Assembly: GCF_022829285.1 (NCBI RefSeq)
Contig: NZ_JAKSYI010000055.1
Span: 62,001-126,000, forward strand
From: Methylobacterium sp. J-078
GTDB taxonomy: Bacteria; Pseudomonadota; Alphaproteobacteria; Rhizobiales; Beijerinckiaceae
Reading direction: 5' to 3'
DNA: 64,000 nucleotides
Both the position numbers and the translations under genes were made by a program. The notes beneath the pieces were generated by a model. That model had not been told where the DNA came from and did not search any database. It saw nothing but the letters and a program-made list of their open reading frames with translations. Within the stretch, counting starts at the first letter, position 1. Every line of letters starts with the position of its first letter. This document shows, piece after piece, positions 18,397 through 28,018 of this stretch.

Positions 18397-18828
18397 ATGC
18401 CCCTCTATTTCGCTTACGGCGCGAACATGGACGCCGGCGCGATGGCGGCGCGCTGCCCGCGCTCAACCTTGATTGGGCAAGGCCGCCTGAACCGGCATCG
18501 CTTCATCATCATGCGCGAGGGCTATGCCTCGGTCGTACGCGATCCGCGTGCGACCGTGTTCGGAATCCTGTGGGACCTCGCCCTCGGGGACGTAGCGGCC
18601 CTCGACCGCTACGAGGGTGTGGCCTCGGGCCTCTATATCAAAGCGATGCAGCCGGTCACGGTGCCGGGTGGATCGAAACGAGCGCTGATCTACCTCGGCG
18701 GCACGAGCGTCACGGGTTCACCCCGCCCGGGCTACCTGGAAGCGGTCCTGGCCGCCGCCACCGCTGCGCAACTGCCGGCGACGTATCGCGCCGAATTGCA
18801 GGCCTGGCAGCGAGGACGAACCCCGTGA
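18397..18828 (+). CDS. gamma-glutamylcyclotransferase-like protein
   Basis: The 143-residue protein begins PLYFAYGANMD, the loop that binds the gamma-glutamyl moiety in the AIG2/GGCT (BtrG-like) fold. It continues with VFGILWDLALGDVAALDRYEGV, containing the conserved Asp-Arg-Tyr-Glu catalytic region. Family members release 5-oxoproline from gamma-glutamyl compounds; the exact substrate is not predictable. Its stop codon overlaps the acylphosphatase start (TGATG), so the two are probably co-translated. The start with AGGGAC upstream was preferred because the family N-terminus begins there; an in-frame opening further upstream overlaps pccA. Confidence 0.85.
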   Translation: MPLYFAYGANMDAGAMAARCPRSTLIGQGRLNRHRFIIMREGYASVVRDPRATVFGILWDLALGDVAALDRYEGVASGLYIKAMQPVTVPGGSKRALIYLGGTSVTGSPRPGYLEAVLAAATAAQLPATYRAELQAWQRGRTP

Positions 18829-19106
18829 TGTCCGAGATTCGTACCGTTGCCGTCATCATCCGTGGGCGGGTCCAAGGTGTCGGATACCGGATGTGGACGC
18901 GGGACGAGGCCGATCGCCGGGGCCTCGCGGGCCATGTCCGCAACCGGCCCGACGGCAGCGTCGAAGCGGTGTTCTCGGGTCCGGCGGACGCTGTCGGTCG
19001 GATGCTGGAGGCCTGCCGGCACGGGCCCCCCGGCGCGCGGGTCAACGACGTGGTCGTGTCCGATCACGGCGGGGCGCCGCCACAGGCTGGATTCGCGATC
19101 CGCTGA
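18828..19106 (+). CDS. acyP: acylphosphatase
   Basis: The 92-residue enzyme hydrolyses acyl phosphates such as carbamoyl phosphate or 1,3-bisphosphoglycerate. It shows the phosphate-binding GRVQGVGYR loop with catalytic Arg21 and GHVRNRPDGSVEAVFSG with catalytic Asn39, the two diagnostic sites. Length is normal. The start codon overlaps the preceding stop by one base, indicating translational coupling with the cyclotransferase-like gene. Confidence 0.94.
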   Translation: MSEIRTVAVIIRGRVQGVGYRMWTRDEADRRGLAGHVRNRPDGSVEAVFSGPADAVGRMLEACRHGPPGARVNDVVVSDHGGAPPQAGFAIR

Positions 19107-19221
19107 CGCCGGACGCCCTTCGATCGGTTTGAGGGTACAGGACGGGTGGACAGCCTGTCGGCATCCAGGCTAGCGCCCGGTGGGAGGCGGCCGGCCACCG
19201 GGCGTCCAGAGACCGGACCTG

Positions 19222-19944
19222 ATGCTTACCGCCGACTTCTCCTATCTCGACCTCGCGGCGCTCTGCTACTTCGTCGCGGCCTGGGCCGGATATGGCGTCG
19301 CCGTCGCGCGCATGCGCGGGCGCCGCACCAGCCTCAGCCAGATCATGAACGCCCAGCGCGCCGAGTGGACGCGCCAGCTCATCGGGCGCGACAATCGCGT
19401 GGTCGACACCACCATCAACGCCTCGCTGCAGAACGGCACCGCCTTCTTCGCCTCGACATCACTGATCGCGTTGGGCGGCGTGCTGACCCTGTCGCGCTCC
19501 GGCGACGACGTGCTCACCCTGTTCGGGGCACTGCCCTTCGGGGCCATCGCCACGCGGGTCACCTGGGAGATCAAGGTCGCGGGCCTGGCGGTCGTGTTCG
19601 TCTACGCCTTCTTCAAGTTTTCCTGGGCCTACCGCCTGTTCAATTACGGCGCGATCCTCCTCGGCGCCGTGCCGCCGAAGGGATCTGGCGCCACACCGGA
19701 ACAGATGCAGCGTGCCGCCCGCAAAGCAGCGGCGATGAACATCGCCGCCGGCAGCCACTTCGCGCGCGGACAGCGGGCCTTCTTCTTCGCCCTGGCCTAT
19801 CTCGGCTGGTTCGTGAGTCCCTGGCTCCTCATGCTGACGACCACGGCGGTGGTCCTCGTCATGTGGCGGCGGCAATTCGCCTCGAAAATTCGCGCGGCCC
19901 TGCTGGCGGAAGACGACGGGACAGGGCAGGGGTGGCAGCCATGA
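19222..19944 (+). CDS. DUF599 family membrane protein
   Basis: The 240-residue protein has four or so hydrophobic segments: near residues 8-24, 75-95, 115-145 (VAGLAVVFVYAFFKFSWAYRLFNY) and 195-220. The sequence FKFSWAYRLFNY and the conserved NRVVDTTINASLQNGTAFFAST fit the uncharacterised DUF599 family. Function unknown. The ATG at 19222 was taken as the start because the upstream in-frame residues are Pro/Arg-rich and not part of the family. Its stop overlaps the next start (ATGA), so it is co-translated with the DUF3253 gene. Confidence 0.8.
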   Translation: MLTADFSYLDLAALCYFVAAWAGYGVAVARMRGRRTSLSQIMNAQRAEWTRQLIGRDNRVVDTTINASLQNGTAFFASTSLIALGGVLTLSRSGDDVLTLFGALPFGAIATRVTWEIKVAGLAVVFVYAFFKFSWAYRLFNYGAILLGAVPPKGSGATPEQMQRAARKAAAMNIAAGSHFARGQRAFFFALAYLGWFVSPWLLMLTTTAVVLVMWRRQFASKIRAALLAEDDGTGQGWQP

Positions 19945-20348
19945 CGATTCCAAAAAAGCCGACGCGCCAGCGCACCTCCTCCCCGAAGAAGCCCCCCGAG
20001 GCGGCCAAACCGGTTGCTCAACCGGCCGCCGCGAAGGCGGGTGGGCGGCCCGAGCGCAAGGGCCCATCCGAGGAAGCCATCGCCGAGACGATCCTGCGCC
20101 TCGTCGCGGCGCGTGAGGCCGGCAAGACGGTTTGCCCCTCGGAGGTGGCGCGTGATCTCGCCGGACCGCAGCCGGAAGCCTGGAGCCCGCTGATGCAGCC
20201 CGTCCGCAGGGTCGCGGTGCGGATGACCAAGGCCGGCGAGGTCGCGATCCTGCGCAAGGGCAAGCCCGTCGAGGATCCGGACGACTTTCGCGGGATCTAC
20301 CGGCTCGGCGCCGTCTCGGCGACCTCGGACGATGCGGACGCGGATTGA
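19941..20348 (+). CDS. DUF3253 family protein
   Basis: The 135-residue protein has a basic, Lys/Pro/Ala-rich disordered N-terminus (about 1-45). A winged-helix-like domain follows, in which AREAGKTVCPSEVARDL, PLMQPVRRVAVRM and ILRKGKPVEDPDDFRGIYRL match the small DUF3253 family. Function is unknown; the fold suggests nucleic-acid binding. It overlaps DUF599 by four bases. Its last 52 bases overlap the 3' end of the convergent YdcF-like gene. Confidence 0.82.
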   Translation: MTIPKKPTRQRTSSPKKPPEAAKPVAQPAAAKAGGRPERKGPSEEAIAETILRLVAAREAGKTVCPSEVARDLAGPQPEAWSPLMQPVRRVAVRMTKAGEVAILRKGKPVEDPDDFRGIYRLGAVSATSDDADAD

Positions 20349-21139
20349 GGCGCGGGCAACAGGGCGTCGGTATAGCCGGCGAGCCTGTAGGCCACGAGGC
20401 CGAGCCATTCCTTGACCATCAGGTCGAGGAGCATCAGCCCGTCCGAGGCGAAGCCGTTGAAGCGCAGGGCATCGCTCCACCCGTTGGTGCGGTAATCCAC
20501 CGGGTAGGCGGTGACCGTAAATCCCGCCTGACGGAAACAGCCGACGGCGCGGGGCATGTGCCAGGCGGATGTCACCAGGAGCCAGCGCTCGCCGGGCTTT
20601 GGCTTCACCAAAGCCGCACTGAAGACCGAATTCTCGCGGGTGTTGCGGGAGCGATCCTCCAGGATCAGCCGGGTTCGCGGCAGGCCCATCGTTTCCGCGT
20701 AGCGCCCGACAATCTCGGCCTCGGAGGCAATGCTGCCGTTGAGGCTGCCACTGCCGCCGGTAAAGACGAGGCGGCTCTGAGGATATCGCCGGGCGAGGTC
20801 TGCCATGGCGATCTGGCGCTCGCCGGCATCGTTGACGACGAGTTGGCCCCGTTCCGCCGAGGTACGGGTCTCTATGGCACCGCCGAGCACGATGATGCCC
20901 GCCACCGGGGCGTCATCGGCAACGTGGGCGGGAAATCGCTCTTCCAGTGGCAGGGCGACCAGGCCCGCGAGGGGGGTGAAGCCGACCGTGACGAGCAGGA
21001 TGCTCCCGAGGGCACCGAGCAGGAGGCCGAGGCGCAGCCAGCCGGCTGCCGCGAGGCCGATCCCGGCAAGCACCAGAAGCGTCAGGGCATTCGACGGCGT
21101 GACCAGAAAGTAGAGGAGCTTCGAGAGCGGGAAGAACAT
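20297..21139 (-). CDS. YdcF/ElyC-family (DUF218) membrane protein
   Basis: The 280-residue protein has two N-terminal membrane helices (about 5-30 and 35-60), then a periplasmic or cytoplasmic DUF218 domain. This begins at IIVLGGAIETRTSAERGQ and includes LVFTGGSGS, DRSRNTRENSVF and LLVTSAWHMPRAVGCFRQAGF, all typical of the ElyC/SanA/YdcF group. ElyC affects envelope carbon-lipid and peptidoglycan metabolism in E. coli; the activity here is unknown. The start at 21139 was chosen because the upstream in-frame codons read as non-family residues. The gene is convergent with, and overlaps, the DUF3253 gene. Confidence 0.86.
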   Translation of the reverse strand: MFFPLSKLLYFLVTPSNALTLLVLAGIGLAAAGWLRLGLLLGALGSILLVTVGFTPLAGLVALPLEERFPAHVADDAPVAGIIVLGGAIETRTSAERGQLVVNDAGERQIAMADLARRYPQSRLVFTGGSGSLNGSIASEAEIVGRYAETMGLPRTRLILEDRSRNTRENSVFSAALVKPKPGERWLLVTSAWHMPRAVGCFRQAGFTVTAYPVDYRTNGWSDALRFNGFASDGLMLLDLMVKEWLGLVAYRLAGYTDALLPAPQSASASSEVAETAPSR

Positions 21140-21405
21140 CGGGACGCGAACTCTCGGGACGGGAACAGGGTCATACAGCAAGGCGCGAGGTGCTGTCCCG
21201 TGTCATTGCAGACCGCCATCCGACCCGCGATCGACGGCGATTCTCATCCGACGGCCCCACCCGTGCGACCGCTCGGAACCCTCCGGTCGCACGTGACAGA
21301 AATGTCCCGTGCGGCACCGAAGCGCCCTGCAGCGATTGCACTTCATGCGACAACGGCTTAGGTTAACCATGATGGTGGGATAAATTCCCACGGATACTCG
21401 GCTTC

Positions 21406-21672
21406 ATGTCCCGCTACTTCATCGATCTCCACGACGGCGCGCATTACGTCAAGGATAAGGTCGGCTTCGAGCTCGCCGATGAATCCGCCGTTCGCGGCAA
21501 GCTCGTGCGGATCATGGCCAAGATCGCGCAGGAATTCAGTCTCGACACCGAACGCCAGGACTATCTGGCGATCGTGCGCGACGAGTCCGCGGCCGTGCTC
21601 TATCGCGCCCATCTATCCCTGGACATCGAGAAGATCGACGGCACCCTCGAGATCCCGCGCAACGAATCCTGA
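21406..21672 (+). CDS. DUF6894 family small protein
   Basis: The 88-residue protein begins SRYFIDLHDGAHYVKDKVGFEL, matching the small DUF6894 family common as many paralogues in Methylobacterium and rhizobia. It ends with IEKIDGTLEIPR. There are no membrane segments or catalytic motifs, and the function is unknown. A short perfect inverted repeat (GTGGGA/TCCCAC, 21375-21391) lies in its leader. It stands alone between two minus-strand genes. Confidence 0.8.
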   Translation: MSRYFIDLHDGAHYVKDKVGFELADESAVRGKLVRIMAKIAQEFSLDTERQDYLAIVRDESAAVLYRAHLSLDIEKIDGTLEIPRNES

Positions 21673-21832
21673 CTGCGCCGCACGGATGCGGAGCTGGCCG
21701 GATCGTGAACTCCGATCGCCAGCGACGGCCTCGGCGGCGAGCGCGTCGCAGAACAGGTGACTTTTGTAGGCCGAACCGTTGGCGGTCACGAAGCGCTCGA
21801 CCGCGCCATCATAGGAGCCTTCGAGCGCATTT

Positions 21833-24496
21833 TTACTTTCCTGAACGGGTTGCCCGGCTGTGCAGCAAGTTCAAGATCAGCGCTGTCCACCCGGTCTGGT
21901 GGGACGCACCAAGTCCACGCCCTGTATCGCCATCGAAGAACTCGTGGAAGAGCAGCGCTTCATCTGAGCCCGGAGCGTCAGGGATGGGCGTACGGTTTCC
22001 GTGAAAGGGACGGTGCCCGTCTTCATTCTTTGCAAATAGCGCAATGAGGCGGTCTTCCAGAGCGTCCGCGATCGCACTGAGCGTCTTGTGCTCTCCCGAG
22101 CCAGTCGGATACTCCACCAAAAAGTCGTCGCCGTAATAGGTGTGAAACCGACGCAGCGCCTCGAGGATGAGGTAGTTCATCGGCATCCAGACAGGCCCTC
22201 GCCAGTTCGAATTGCCGCCGAACATGTTGGATGTCGAATCAGCTGGATCGTAGCGGACGGTGAAGGAAGCGCCGAACTCGTTCAACGCGTAGGATTGATC
22301 CCGATGCGCCTTCGAGAGGGAGCGGATCCCGTGGGCGGATAGGAACTCGGCCTCGTCGAGCATGCGGCGCAGCAGCGCCTTCATGCGATGACCGCGCAGC
22401 AGCGAGAGAAGCTTACGGTCCTGCACCCCACCCTCGTCCCAGCGCGAGACGAGGCAGGCGAGATGGGGGCGGTTCTCGAGAAGCCAGTTCAGGCGCCGGG
22501 CGAAATCGGGCAGGCGCTGGAGCACCCACGGTTCGATCACCTCGACAGCGAAGAGTGGGACGAGGCCGACCACCGAGCGAACTCGCAGGGGCAGCATTCC
22601 ACCACCGGGGATATCGACCTCGTCGTAGTAGAATTCGTCATCCTCGTCCCAGAGACCAAAGCCCTCGCCCCCCATGTCGGTCATCGCCTCGGCGATGAGC
22701 AGGAAGTGCTCGAAGAACTTCGAGGCGGTGCTCTCGTAGACGTCGTTATGGAGCGCCAGTTCGAGGGCGATGCGCATCATGTTCAGTGCGTACATCGCCA
22801 TCCAGGCGGTGCCGTCGGCCTGGTGGATGCGCCCAAATCCAGGCGGCGGTCGCGAGCGGTCGAACACCCCGACATTGTCGAGGCCTAGAAAGCCGCCCTG
22901 AAAGACGTTGCGGCCCTCGGCGTCCTTGCGGTTCACCCACCAGGTGAAGTTGATCAGAAGTTTGTGGAACACGCCCTCCAAGAAGGCGAGGTCGCCGCGC
23001 CCGCCGCGTCGGTCGCGATCGATTTCGAACACCCGATAGGTCGCCCATGCGTGAACCGGCGGGTTGGCGTCGCCGAATTCCCACTCATAGGCCGGAAGCT
23101 GGCCGTTCGGGTGCATGTACCATTCGCGAGTAAGGAGAAGGAGTTGCTTCTTGGCAAAGTCCGGGTCGAGCAGTGCGAGCGGAAGGCAGTGGAAGGCGAG
23201 ATCCCAGGCGGCAAACCAGGGATACTCCCATTTGTCCGGCATCGAGAGCACATCGGCCGCCGCGAAATGGCGCCAGTGAATGTTGCGGCCTTCGTTTCGC
23301 TCTTTCGGCGGCGCCGGCTGGGATGGATCCCCCTTGAGCCAGAGCCGAACATCGTAGGAATACAATTGCTTGGACCAGATAAGCCCCGCGGCGGCCTGAC
23401 GAAAGATTCCGCGCGCGTCTGCATCCGTGATGCCGTCCTGTAGCGAATCATAGAAGGCGTCCGCCTCCGCAATGCGGCGATGGATGATCGTTCCTTCGCG
23501 ATCCACCGGACGCAGGCGCGTGCCGGCCGAGAGACGCAGCGTCACGCGCGTGGTTTCCCCCGGCTCCAGCCGGCGGAAATAATGCAGCCCGAGTTTCGTC
23601 CCGGATTCGCGGCTGACCGCGGAGTCGTCGCCGTCGACGATGGCGGCGTGGAACCCGTCCTTGAAGGGACCGATGGCATTGGGCTGCCAGCCGTGGAGAC
23701 GCAGATTCGTATCGTTCTCGCAGAACAACGGATCGGGGTAGCCGTCGAAGGAGAGGCGATACGACCCAAGGCGCGGATGCTGACATGCGACGCCGCCATC
23801 CGGTCGCAGTGTCAGGCTTGGACGCCGTTGTGTCGTCCCCTCCTGCCACGACCAGGTGTTGCGAAACCAAAGTTGTGGGACGATGTGAAGATCGGCAGTC
23901 TCGACGCCCCGATTGACGGCGGTGATGACCACATGGATGTCGTCGACATCCTCCTTCGCATATTCGACCGTCACATCGAAGAAGCTGTTGTTTTTGAAGA
24001 TTCCGGTGTCTTCGAGTTCGTATTCCGGCTCGTTACGGCCCCGTCGTTGCCCCTCGCGCACCAATTCGTCGTAAGGATAAGCGGCGTGCGGATAGCGGTA
24101 GAGGAATTTCAGATAGGCATGACTCGGAACCGCGTCGAGATAGTGGTAGATCTCTTTGACGTCTTCGCCGTGGTTACCCTCTTCGTTCGCCAAGCCGAAC
24201 AAGCGTTCCTTCAGGATATGATCGTGTCCGTTCCACAGGGCTAGCGAAAGGCACATCTGTCCGCGCTCGTCGCAGAGTCCCGCGAGTCCGTCCTCGCCCC
24301 AGCGATAGGCGCGGGAGCGCGCCTCCTCATGGGGGAGAGAGCGCCAAGCGTTCCCGTCGCGGCTGTAATCCTCGCGCACGGTACCCCATTGGCGCTCCGC
24401 GAGATAAGGCCCCCAGAGCGACCATGGGCGCTCCGCCCGTGCCTGCTCGGCGATCCGGCGGCGCTCGGCCCAACCATCGAGTTCACTCACGCGCAT
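21833..24496 (-). CDS. GH63-like (MGH1-type) glycoside hydrolase
   Basis: The 887-residue cytoplasmic protein has an N-terminal beta-sandwich region (about 1-370) and a C-terminal alpha/alpha-barrel typical of GH63/MGH1 enzymes. Supporting stretches are EYPWFAAWDLAFHC, LPAYEWEFGDANPPVHAWA, GGFLGLDNVGVFDRS, LWDEDDEFYYD, and SNWRGPVWMPMNYL, near the general-base region in the family. Relatives remove terminal glucose or mannose from oligosaccharides, glucosylglycerate or mannosylglycerate; the substrate here cannot be assigned. The start at 24496 was chosen since residues upstream in the same frame lack similarity. It stands alone; the nearest gene on the same strand is rsh. Confidence 0.85.
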   Translation of the reverse strand: MRVSELDGWAERRRIAEQARAERPWSLWGPYLAERQWGTVREDYSRDGNAWRSLPHEEARSRAYRWGEDGLAGLCDERGQMCLSLALWNGHDHILKERLFGLANEEGNHGEDVKEIYHYLDAVPSHAYLKFLYRYPHAAYPYDELVREGQRRGRNEPEYELEDTGIFKNNSFFDVTVEYAKEDVDDIHVVITAVNRGVETADLHIVPQLWFRNTWSWQEGTTQRRPSLTLRPDGGVACQHPRLGSYRLSFDGYPDPLFCENDTNLRLHGWQPNAIGPFKDGFHAAIVDGDDSAVSRESGTKLGLHYFRRLEPGETTRVTLRLSAGTRLRPVDREGTIIHRRIAEADAFYDSLQDGITDADARGIFRQAAAGLIWSKQLYSYDVRLWLKGDPSQPAPPKERNEGRNIHWRHFAAADVLSMPDKWEYPWFAAWDLAFHCLPLALLDPDFAKKQLLLLTREWYMHPNGQLPAYEWEFGDANPPVHAWATYRVFEIDRDRRGGRGDLAFLEGVFHKLLINFTWWVNRKDAEGRNVFQGGFLGLDNVGVFDRSRPPPGFGRIHQADGTAWMAMYALNMMRIALELALHNDVYESTASKFFEHFLLIAEAMTDMGGEGFGLWDEDDEFYYDEVDIPGGGMLPLRVRSVVGLVPLFAVEVIEPWVLQRLPDFARRLNWLLENRPHLACLVSRWDEGGVQDRKLLSLLRGHRMKALLRRMLDEAEFLSAHGIRSLSKAHRDQSYALNEFGASFTVRYDPADSTSNMFGGNSNWRGPVWMPMNYLILEALRRFHTYYGDDFLVEYPTGSGEHKTLSAIADALEDRLIALFAKNEDGHRPFHGNRTPIPDAPGSDEALLFHEFFDGDTGRGLGASHQTGWTALILNLLHSRATRSGK

Positions 24497-24949
24497 AGCT
24501 CGACGGCGCCGTGTTCCACGCGATGGTCCCGCTCCGACCGAAACGGGTCGGATGAATGGATGTATGCTCGGCGCGGTGCCGAACTGAGGAGGCTGATCAC
24601 GTTCATTGGTTCCGGTGGCAGCGCATGGTGACCCGTGCGGATGCATCAATAGCGCCAAGAGCGTGGCGTCATATCGATTCCTCGCTCCTCGGAGGCACTG
24701 GCCTTCAACGGGCGATATCACGCCCGGCCAAAGGACCTGCGCTGGCGGCAGATCGAGCCTCCATCCGACTGCAACCAAACAGTGATCTTGTCAGATCAGG
24801 ATTCGGATCACGCTTTTCGTATCATGCGAAGAAAGCATGAGTCACCGATGGCCGGTCTCATTCAGTCGGTATTTGCAGCGCTCGGGCCACTCGATTGATC
24901 GAGTCAATCCGCCCGTCAGAAGGTCAAATCGGCGCGCGCTCCCCGCAGT
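24497..24949. other. intergenic region between rsh and the glycosidase gene
   Basis: This is 450 bases without a supportable gene. A small perfect dyad (ACTCGAT-TG-ATCGAGT, 24889-24904) lies just after the rsh stop in the direction of rsh transcription and may help end transcription. The part near 24500-24800 should hold the glycosidase promoter, but no clear match was seen. Confidence 0.45.
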
Positions 24950-27193
24950 CTATCCGTTCACGCGCTCGACCTTATTGACAGTTCGCTTTCCGCGCAGTTC
25001 GGCGATAATCGCATTCAGGTGCTTGAGATCCCACACGGATAGATCGATCACGACCTGTGTGAAATCCTGAGTCTTTCGCTTCATCGATACGTTATCGATG
25101 TTTCCGTCGTGATCCGCGATCACTTGAGCGATCTGTGCGAGTACGCCCGGCTCATTGATGGACTGCATGGCGAGACGTGCGGGAAACCGCTCGCTCGTGC
25201 CAGCTTCCACATCCCAGCGCACGTCGAGCCAGCGATCCGGTTCGTTGTCGAAGGCCGCCAACGCCGCCGACTGGATCGGGTAGATCGTGACGCCGATGCC
25301 CGGTGTGAGAATCCCGACAATCCGATCACCGGGGACCGCCCCTCCATTGGGGGCAAAGCTCACGGGCAAATCACCATCGAGACCACGGATGGGAATTCCA
25401 TCCGTCCGGCCGATGTCGCTGGTGCTGCCCTCCGGGAACGTCAGGCGCATCGTCTGATCTTTGGCCAAGCTGAGGCGGCCAGCTCCGTCCGTCGAGGCCG
25501 GCTGGGGAAGACGCGCCGGGGCGCCACGGCGCTCATCCTTATGGTCGGGATAGACAGCCCGCACCACATCGCCGGAGAACATCTCGCCACGGCCGACAGC
25601 GGCGAACACGTCCTCGGTGCTCTGGCGCGCGAGGCGCGGCAACGCTCCGCGCAGCTTATCTTCGGAGAAGCTCTTGGCGGCCCGCTCGAAAGCGCGATCC
25701 AAGATTTGACGTCCCAAGCCAGCATATTGCCGGCGCACGGCCGAGCGCGTCGCCCGTCGAATCGCCGAACGGGCTTTTCCCGTGACCACGAGGGATTCCC
25801 AGGCGGCCGGCGGCGAAGCGCCGTCGGAGCGCGCGATCTCGACTTCGTCACCGTTCACGAGTTCATGAAGAAGCGGCGCCATGCGGCCGTTGATTTTCAC
25901 CCCGACCGCCGAGTTGCCGACATCGGTATGGACCGCGTAGGCGAAATCGATCGGTGTGGCGCCCCGCGGGAGGGCGATCAAACGCCCCTTCGGGGTGAAG
26001 CAAAAGACCTGATCCTGAAAGAGTTCGAGTTTCGTGTGCTCGAGAAACTCCTCGGGACTGTCGCCCTCGGCAAGAAGTTCGATCGTTCGGCGAAGCCACT
26101 GATAGGCGCCGCTCTCTGTGGCGAGCCGGGGATGAACACCGCCGATTTCGCCCTTGCGTCCACTTTCCTTGTAATGCGCGTGGGCCGCGATGCCGTACTC
26201 GGCAATCTCCTCCATCGCGGCCGTGCGAATCTGGAGTTCGACGCGCTGGCTTTTCGGGCCGATCACCGTGGTGTGGATGGAGCGATAGTCGTTCTGCTTC
26301 GGGGTCGAGATGTAATCCTTGTATCGTCCCGGTACCATTGGCCAACTGGTGTGGACGACGCCGAGTGCGCCGTAGCAATCCGACAATGTCTTGACGACGA
26401 CCCTGAATCCGAAGATGTCGGACAACTGCTCAAAGGCGACGGATTTACGCTCCATCTTGGCGGAGATCGAGTAGGGGCGTTTCTGCCGCCCCGTCACGAC
26501 CGCTTCGATGCCTTGAGCGGCGAGCTTCGCCGTCAAATCCTGCTCGATGCTTTCGACGAGCCGCTCGGATTTCGAGGATAGATCGGTCAGACGTTGCGCA
26601 ATGGTCGCGTAGATCTCGGGCTTCAGATTTCGAAGCGCCAAGTCTTCCAGTTCCTCGCGCAGTTCCTGCATGCCCATGCGGCCGGCCAGGGGTGCGTAGA
26701 TGTCGAGGGTTTCCTGGGCGATCCGCTCGCGCTTGTCCGACCGCATATGGTGGAGCGTTCGCATGTTGTGCAGGCGATCTGCGAGCTTGACCAGCAAGAC
26801 ACGGACATCGGCCGCGACAGCCAGGAGCAACTTGCGAAAGTTCTCACCCTGAGCCGCCCTCTTCGAGACGAGGTCCAGCCGTTTCAGTTTGGTCAGGCCA
26901 TCCACCAGGGCCCCGATCTCGGGGCTGAACAGCTCCCGGATCTCGTCGAGGGTGGCGGCCGTGTCCTCAACCGTGTCGTGCAGGACCGCCGCCACGATGG
27001 TGGCATCGTCGAGTCGGAGGTCCGTGAGAATCGCTGCGACCTCAAGGGGATGCGCGAAGAACGGGTCGCCCGAGGCGCGTTTCTGAGTTCCGTGGGCGCG
27101 CATGGCGTAGACGTAGGCGCGGTTGAGCAGGGCCTCGTTCGTCGCAGGATTGTAGCGCTTGACCCGCTCGACAAGCTCGTATTGGCGCATCAT
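24950..27193 (-). CDS. rsh: bifunctional (p)ppGpp synthetase/hydrolase
   Basis: The 747-residue RelA/SpoT homologue governs the stringent response. The HD hydrolase domain is intact (AHPLEVAA with His48, LHDTVED with His72-Asp73), so it can degrade (p)ppGpp. The synthetase domain shows GRQKRPYSISAKMERK and YKDYISTPKQNDYRSIHT. TGS (DQVFCFTPKGRLIALPRGATPIDFAYAVH), a helical/zinc-finger region and a C-terminal ACT domain (INEPGVLAQIAQVI) follow. Two adjacent ATGs occur; the first was used. Alphaproteobacteria usually carry this single Rsh. rpoZ lies upstream on the same strand with a terminator between them, so they are probably separate transcripts. Confidence 0.96.
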   Translation of the reverse strand: MMRQYELVERVKRYNPATNEALLNRAYVYAMRAHGTQKRASGDPFFAHPLEVAAILTDLRLDDATIVAAVLHDTVEDTAATLDEIRELFSPEIGALVDGLTKLKRLDLVSKRAAQGENFRKLLLAVAADVRVLLVKLADRLHNMRTLHHMRSDKRERIAQETLDIYAPLAGRMGMQELREELEDLALRNLKPEIYATIAQRLTDLSSKSERLVESIEQDLTAKLAAQGIEAVVTGRQKRPYSISAKMERKSVAFEQLSDIFGFRVVVKTLSDCYGALGVVHTSWPMVPGRYKDYISTPKQNDYRSIHTTVIGPKSQRVELQIRTAAMEEIAEYGIAAHAHYKESGRKGEIGGVHPRLATESGAYQWLRRTIELLAEGDSPEEFLEHTKLELFQDQVFCFTPKGRLIALPRGATPIDFAYAVHTDVGNSAVGVKINGRMAPLLHELVNGDEVEIARSDGASPPAAWESLVVTGKARSAIRRATRSAVRRQYAGLGRQILDRAFERAAKSFSEDKLRGALPRLARQSTEDVFAAVGRGEMFSGDVVRAVYPDHKDERRGAPARLPQPASTDGAGRLSLAKDQTMRLTFPEGSTSDIGRTDGIPIRGLDGDLPVSFAPNGGAVPGDRIVGILTPGIGVTIYPIQSAALAAFDNEPDRWLDVRWDVEAGTSERFPARLAMQSINEPGVLAQIAQVIADHDGNIDNVSMKRKTQDFTQVVIDLSVWDLKHLNAIIAELRGKRTVNKVERVNG

Positions 27194-27322
27194 CCGCCGA
27201 AAGACCCTTTCACGACACGGCAGGTCCGGCAGCGGACGCGCGCCTTCGATGTGTCCCGCATCGCACGCGGGGGCGCCAGCCCCACGGCGTCGCATCCGGG
27301 GTGAATTCCGGGTTCGCCCATG

Positions 27323-27348
27323 AAAAAACCCGGCGCGGAGGCCGGGTT
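27323..27348 (-). terminator. rho-independent terminator of rpoZ
   Basis: On the minus strand AACCCGGC and GCCGGGTT form an 8-bp stem with a six-base loop. A run of T residues follows immediately. It lies 28 bases after the rpoZ stop and about 130 bases before the rsh start. This is the clearest intrinsic terminator in the window. Confidence 0.9.
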
Positions 27349-27375
27349 CTGTCGGGGCCGACGAAGCGTGAAACC

Positions 27376-27786
27376 TTACTCGGCTTCGTCGTCCGTCTCG
27401 GTGGGGGGCGCCAGATTCTCCAGGCCGCGGAGGAGATCCTCCTCGCTCATGCGGTCGAACTGCACGGCGCTGTCGTCGCTGGAGGATTGCGGAGCCACGG
27501 CGGCAGCGGCCGGAGAGCTCGAGAGCAGCGGAACGGTTTCCGCCTCCGGCTCATCGACTTCGACGTATTTCTGCATCGAATGGATGAGCTGTTCCTTGAG
27601 GTCGTCCGCCGTGATCGTCTCGTCGCCGATCTCGCGCAGCGCGCAGACGGGGTTCTTGTCGCGGTCGCGGTCGATGGTCAGCGGGGCGCCGGCCGCGAGC
27701 AGGCGGGCCCGATGGCTGGCCAGCAGAACCAGCTCGAAGCGGTTCTCGACCTTGTCGATGCAGTCTTCAACGGTGACGCGAGCCAT
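27376..27786 (-). CDS. rpoZ: RNA polymerase omega subunit
   Basis: The 136-residue product starts [27 protein letters not shown], the omega N-terminus that packs on beta-prime. It continues with [10 protein letters not shown] and a helix ending [15 protein letters not shown]. Compared with E. coli omega (91 residues) it has a longer acidic, Ser/Ala-rich tail, as is common in alphaproteobacteria. It lies next to rsh, as in many proteobacteria; omega is needed for ppGpp binding to polymerase. A terminator separates them. Confidence 0.95.
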   Translation of the reverse strand: MARVTVEDCIDKVENRFELVLLASHRARLLAAGAPLTIDRDRDKNPVCALREIGDETITADDLKEQLIHSMQKYVEVDEPEAETVPLLSSSPAAAAVAPQSSSDDSAVQFDRMSEEDLLRGLENLAPPTETDDEAE

Positions 27787-28018
27787 GGCGGACGGCTCCT
27801 TCCTCGGACGGAATTTCTGGGCTGAGCCCGCCTCTTACACCCGATGTGCCCGCGCAACAAGCGGCGCGCGCGGGTGCATCATGCGGCGCACGTCCGGCCC
27901 CCGGGGGGCCATCCGCGCGATGCGTCACGCAAAACGCCTCGGCGACGGGCCGGATGACTTCTGTATACAGGTCTGCGGCCGAATCGCAGAACCGGTCCGA
28001 CGAGGGGGAGACGCGACC

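Noticed and set aside
24497-24778. N-terminal extension of the GH63-like protein
   Set aside because: In-frame but Arg/Pro-rich without similarity to the family; the protein fits from 24496.
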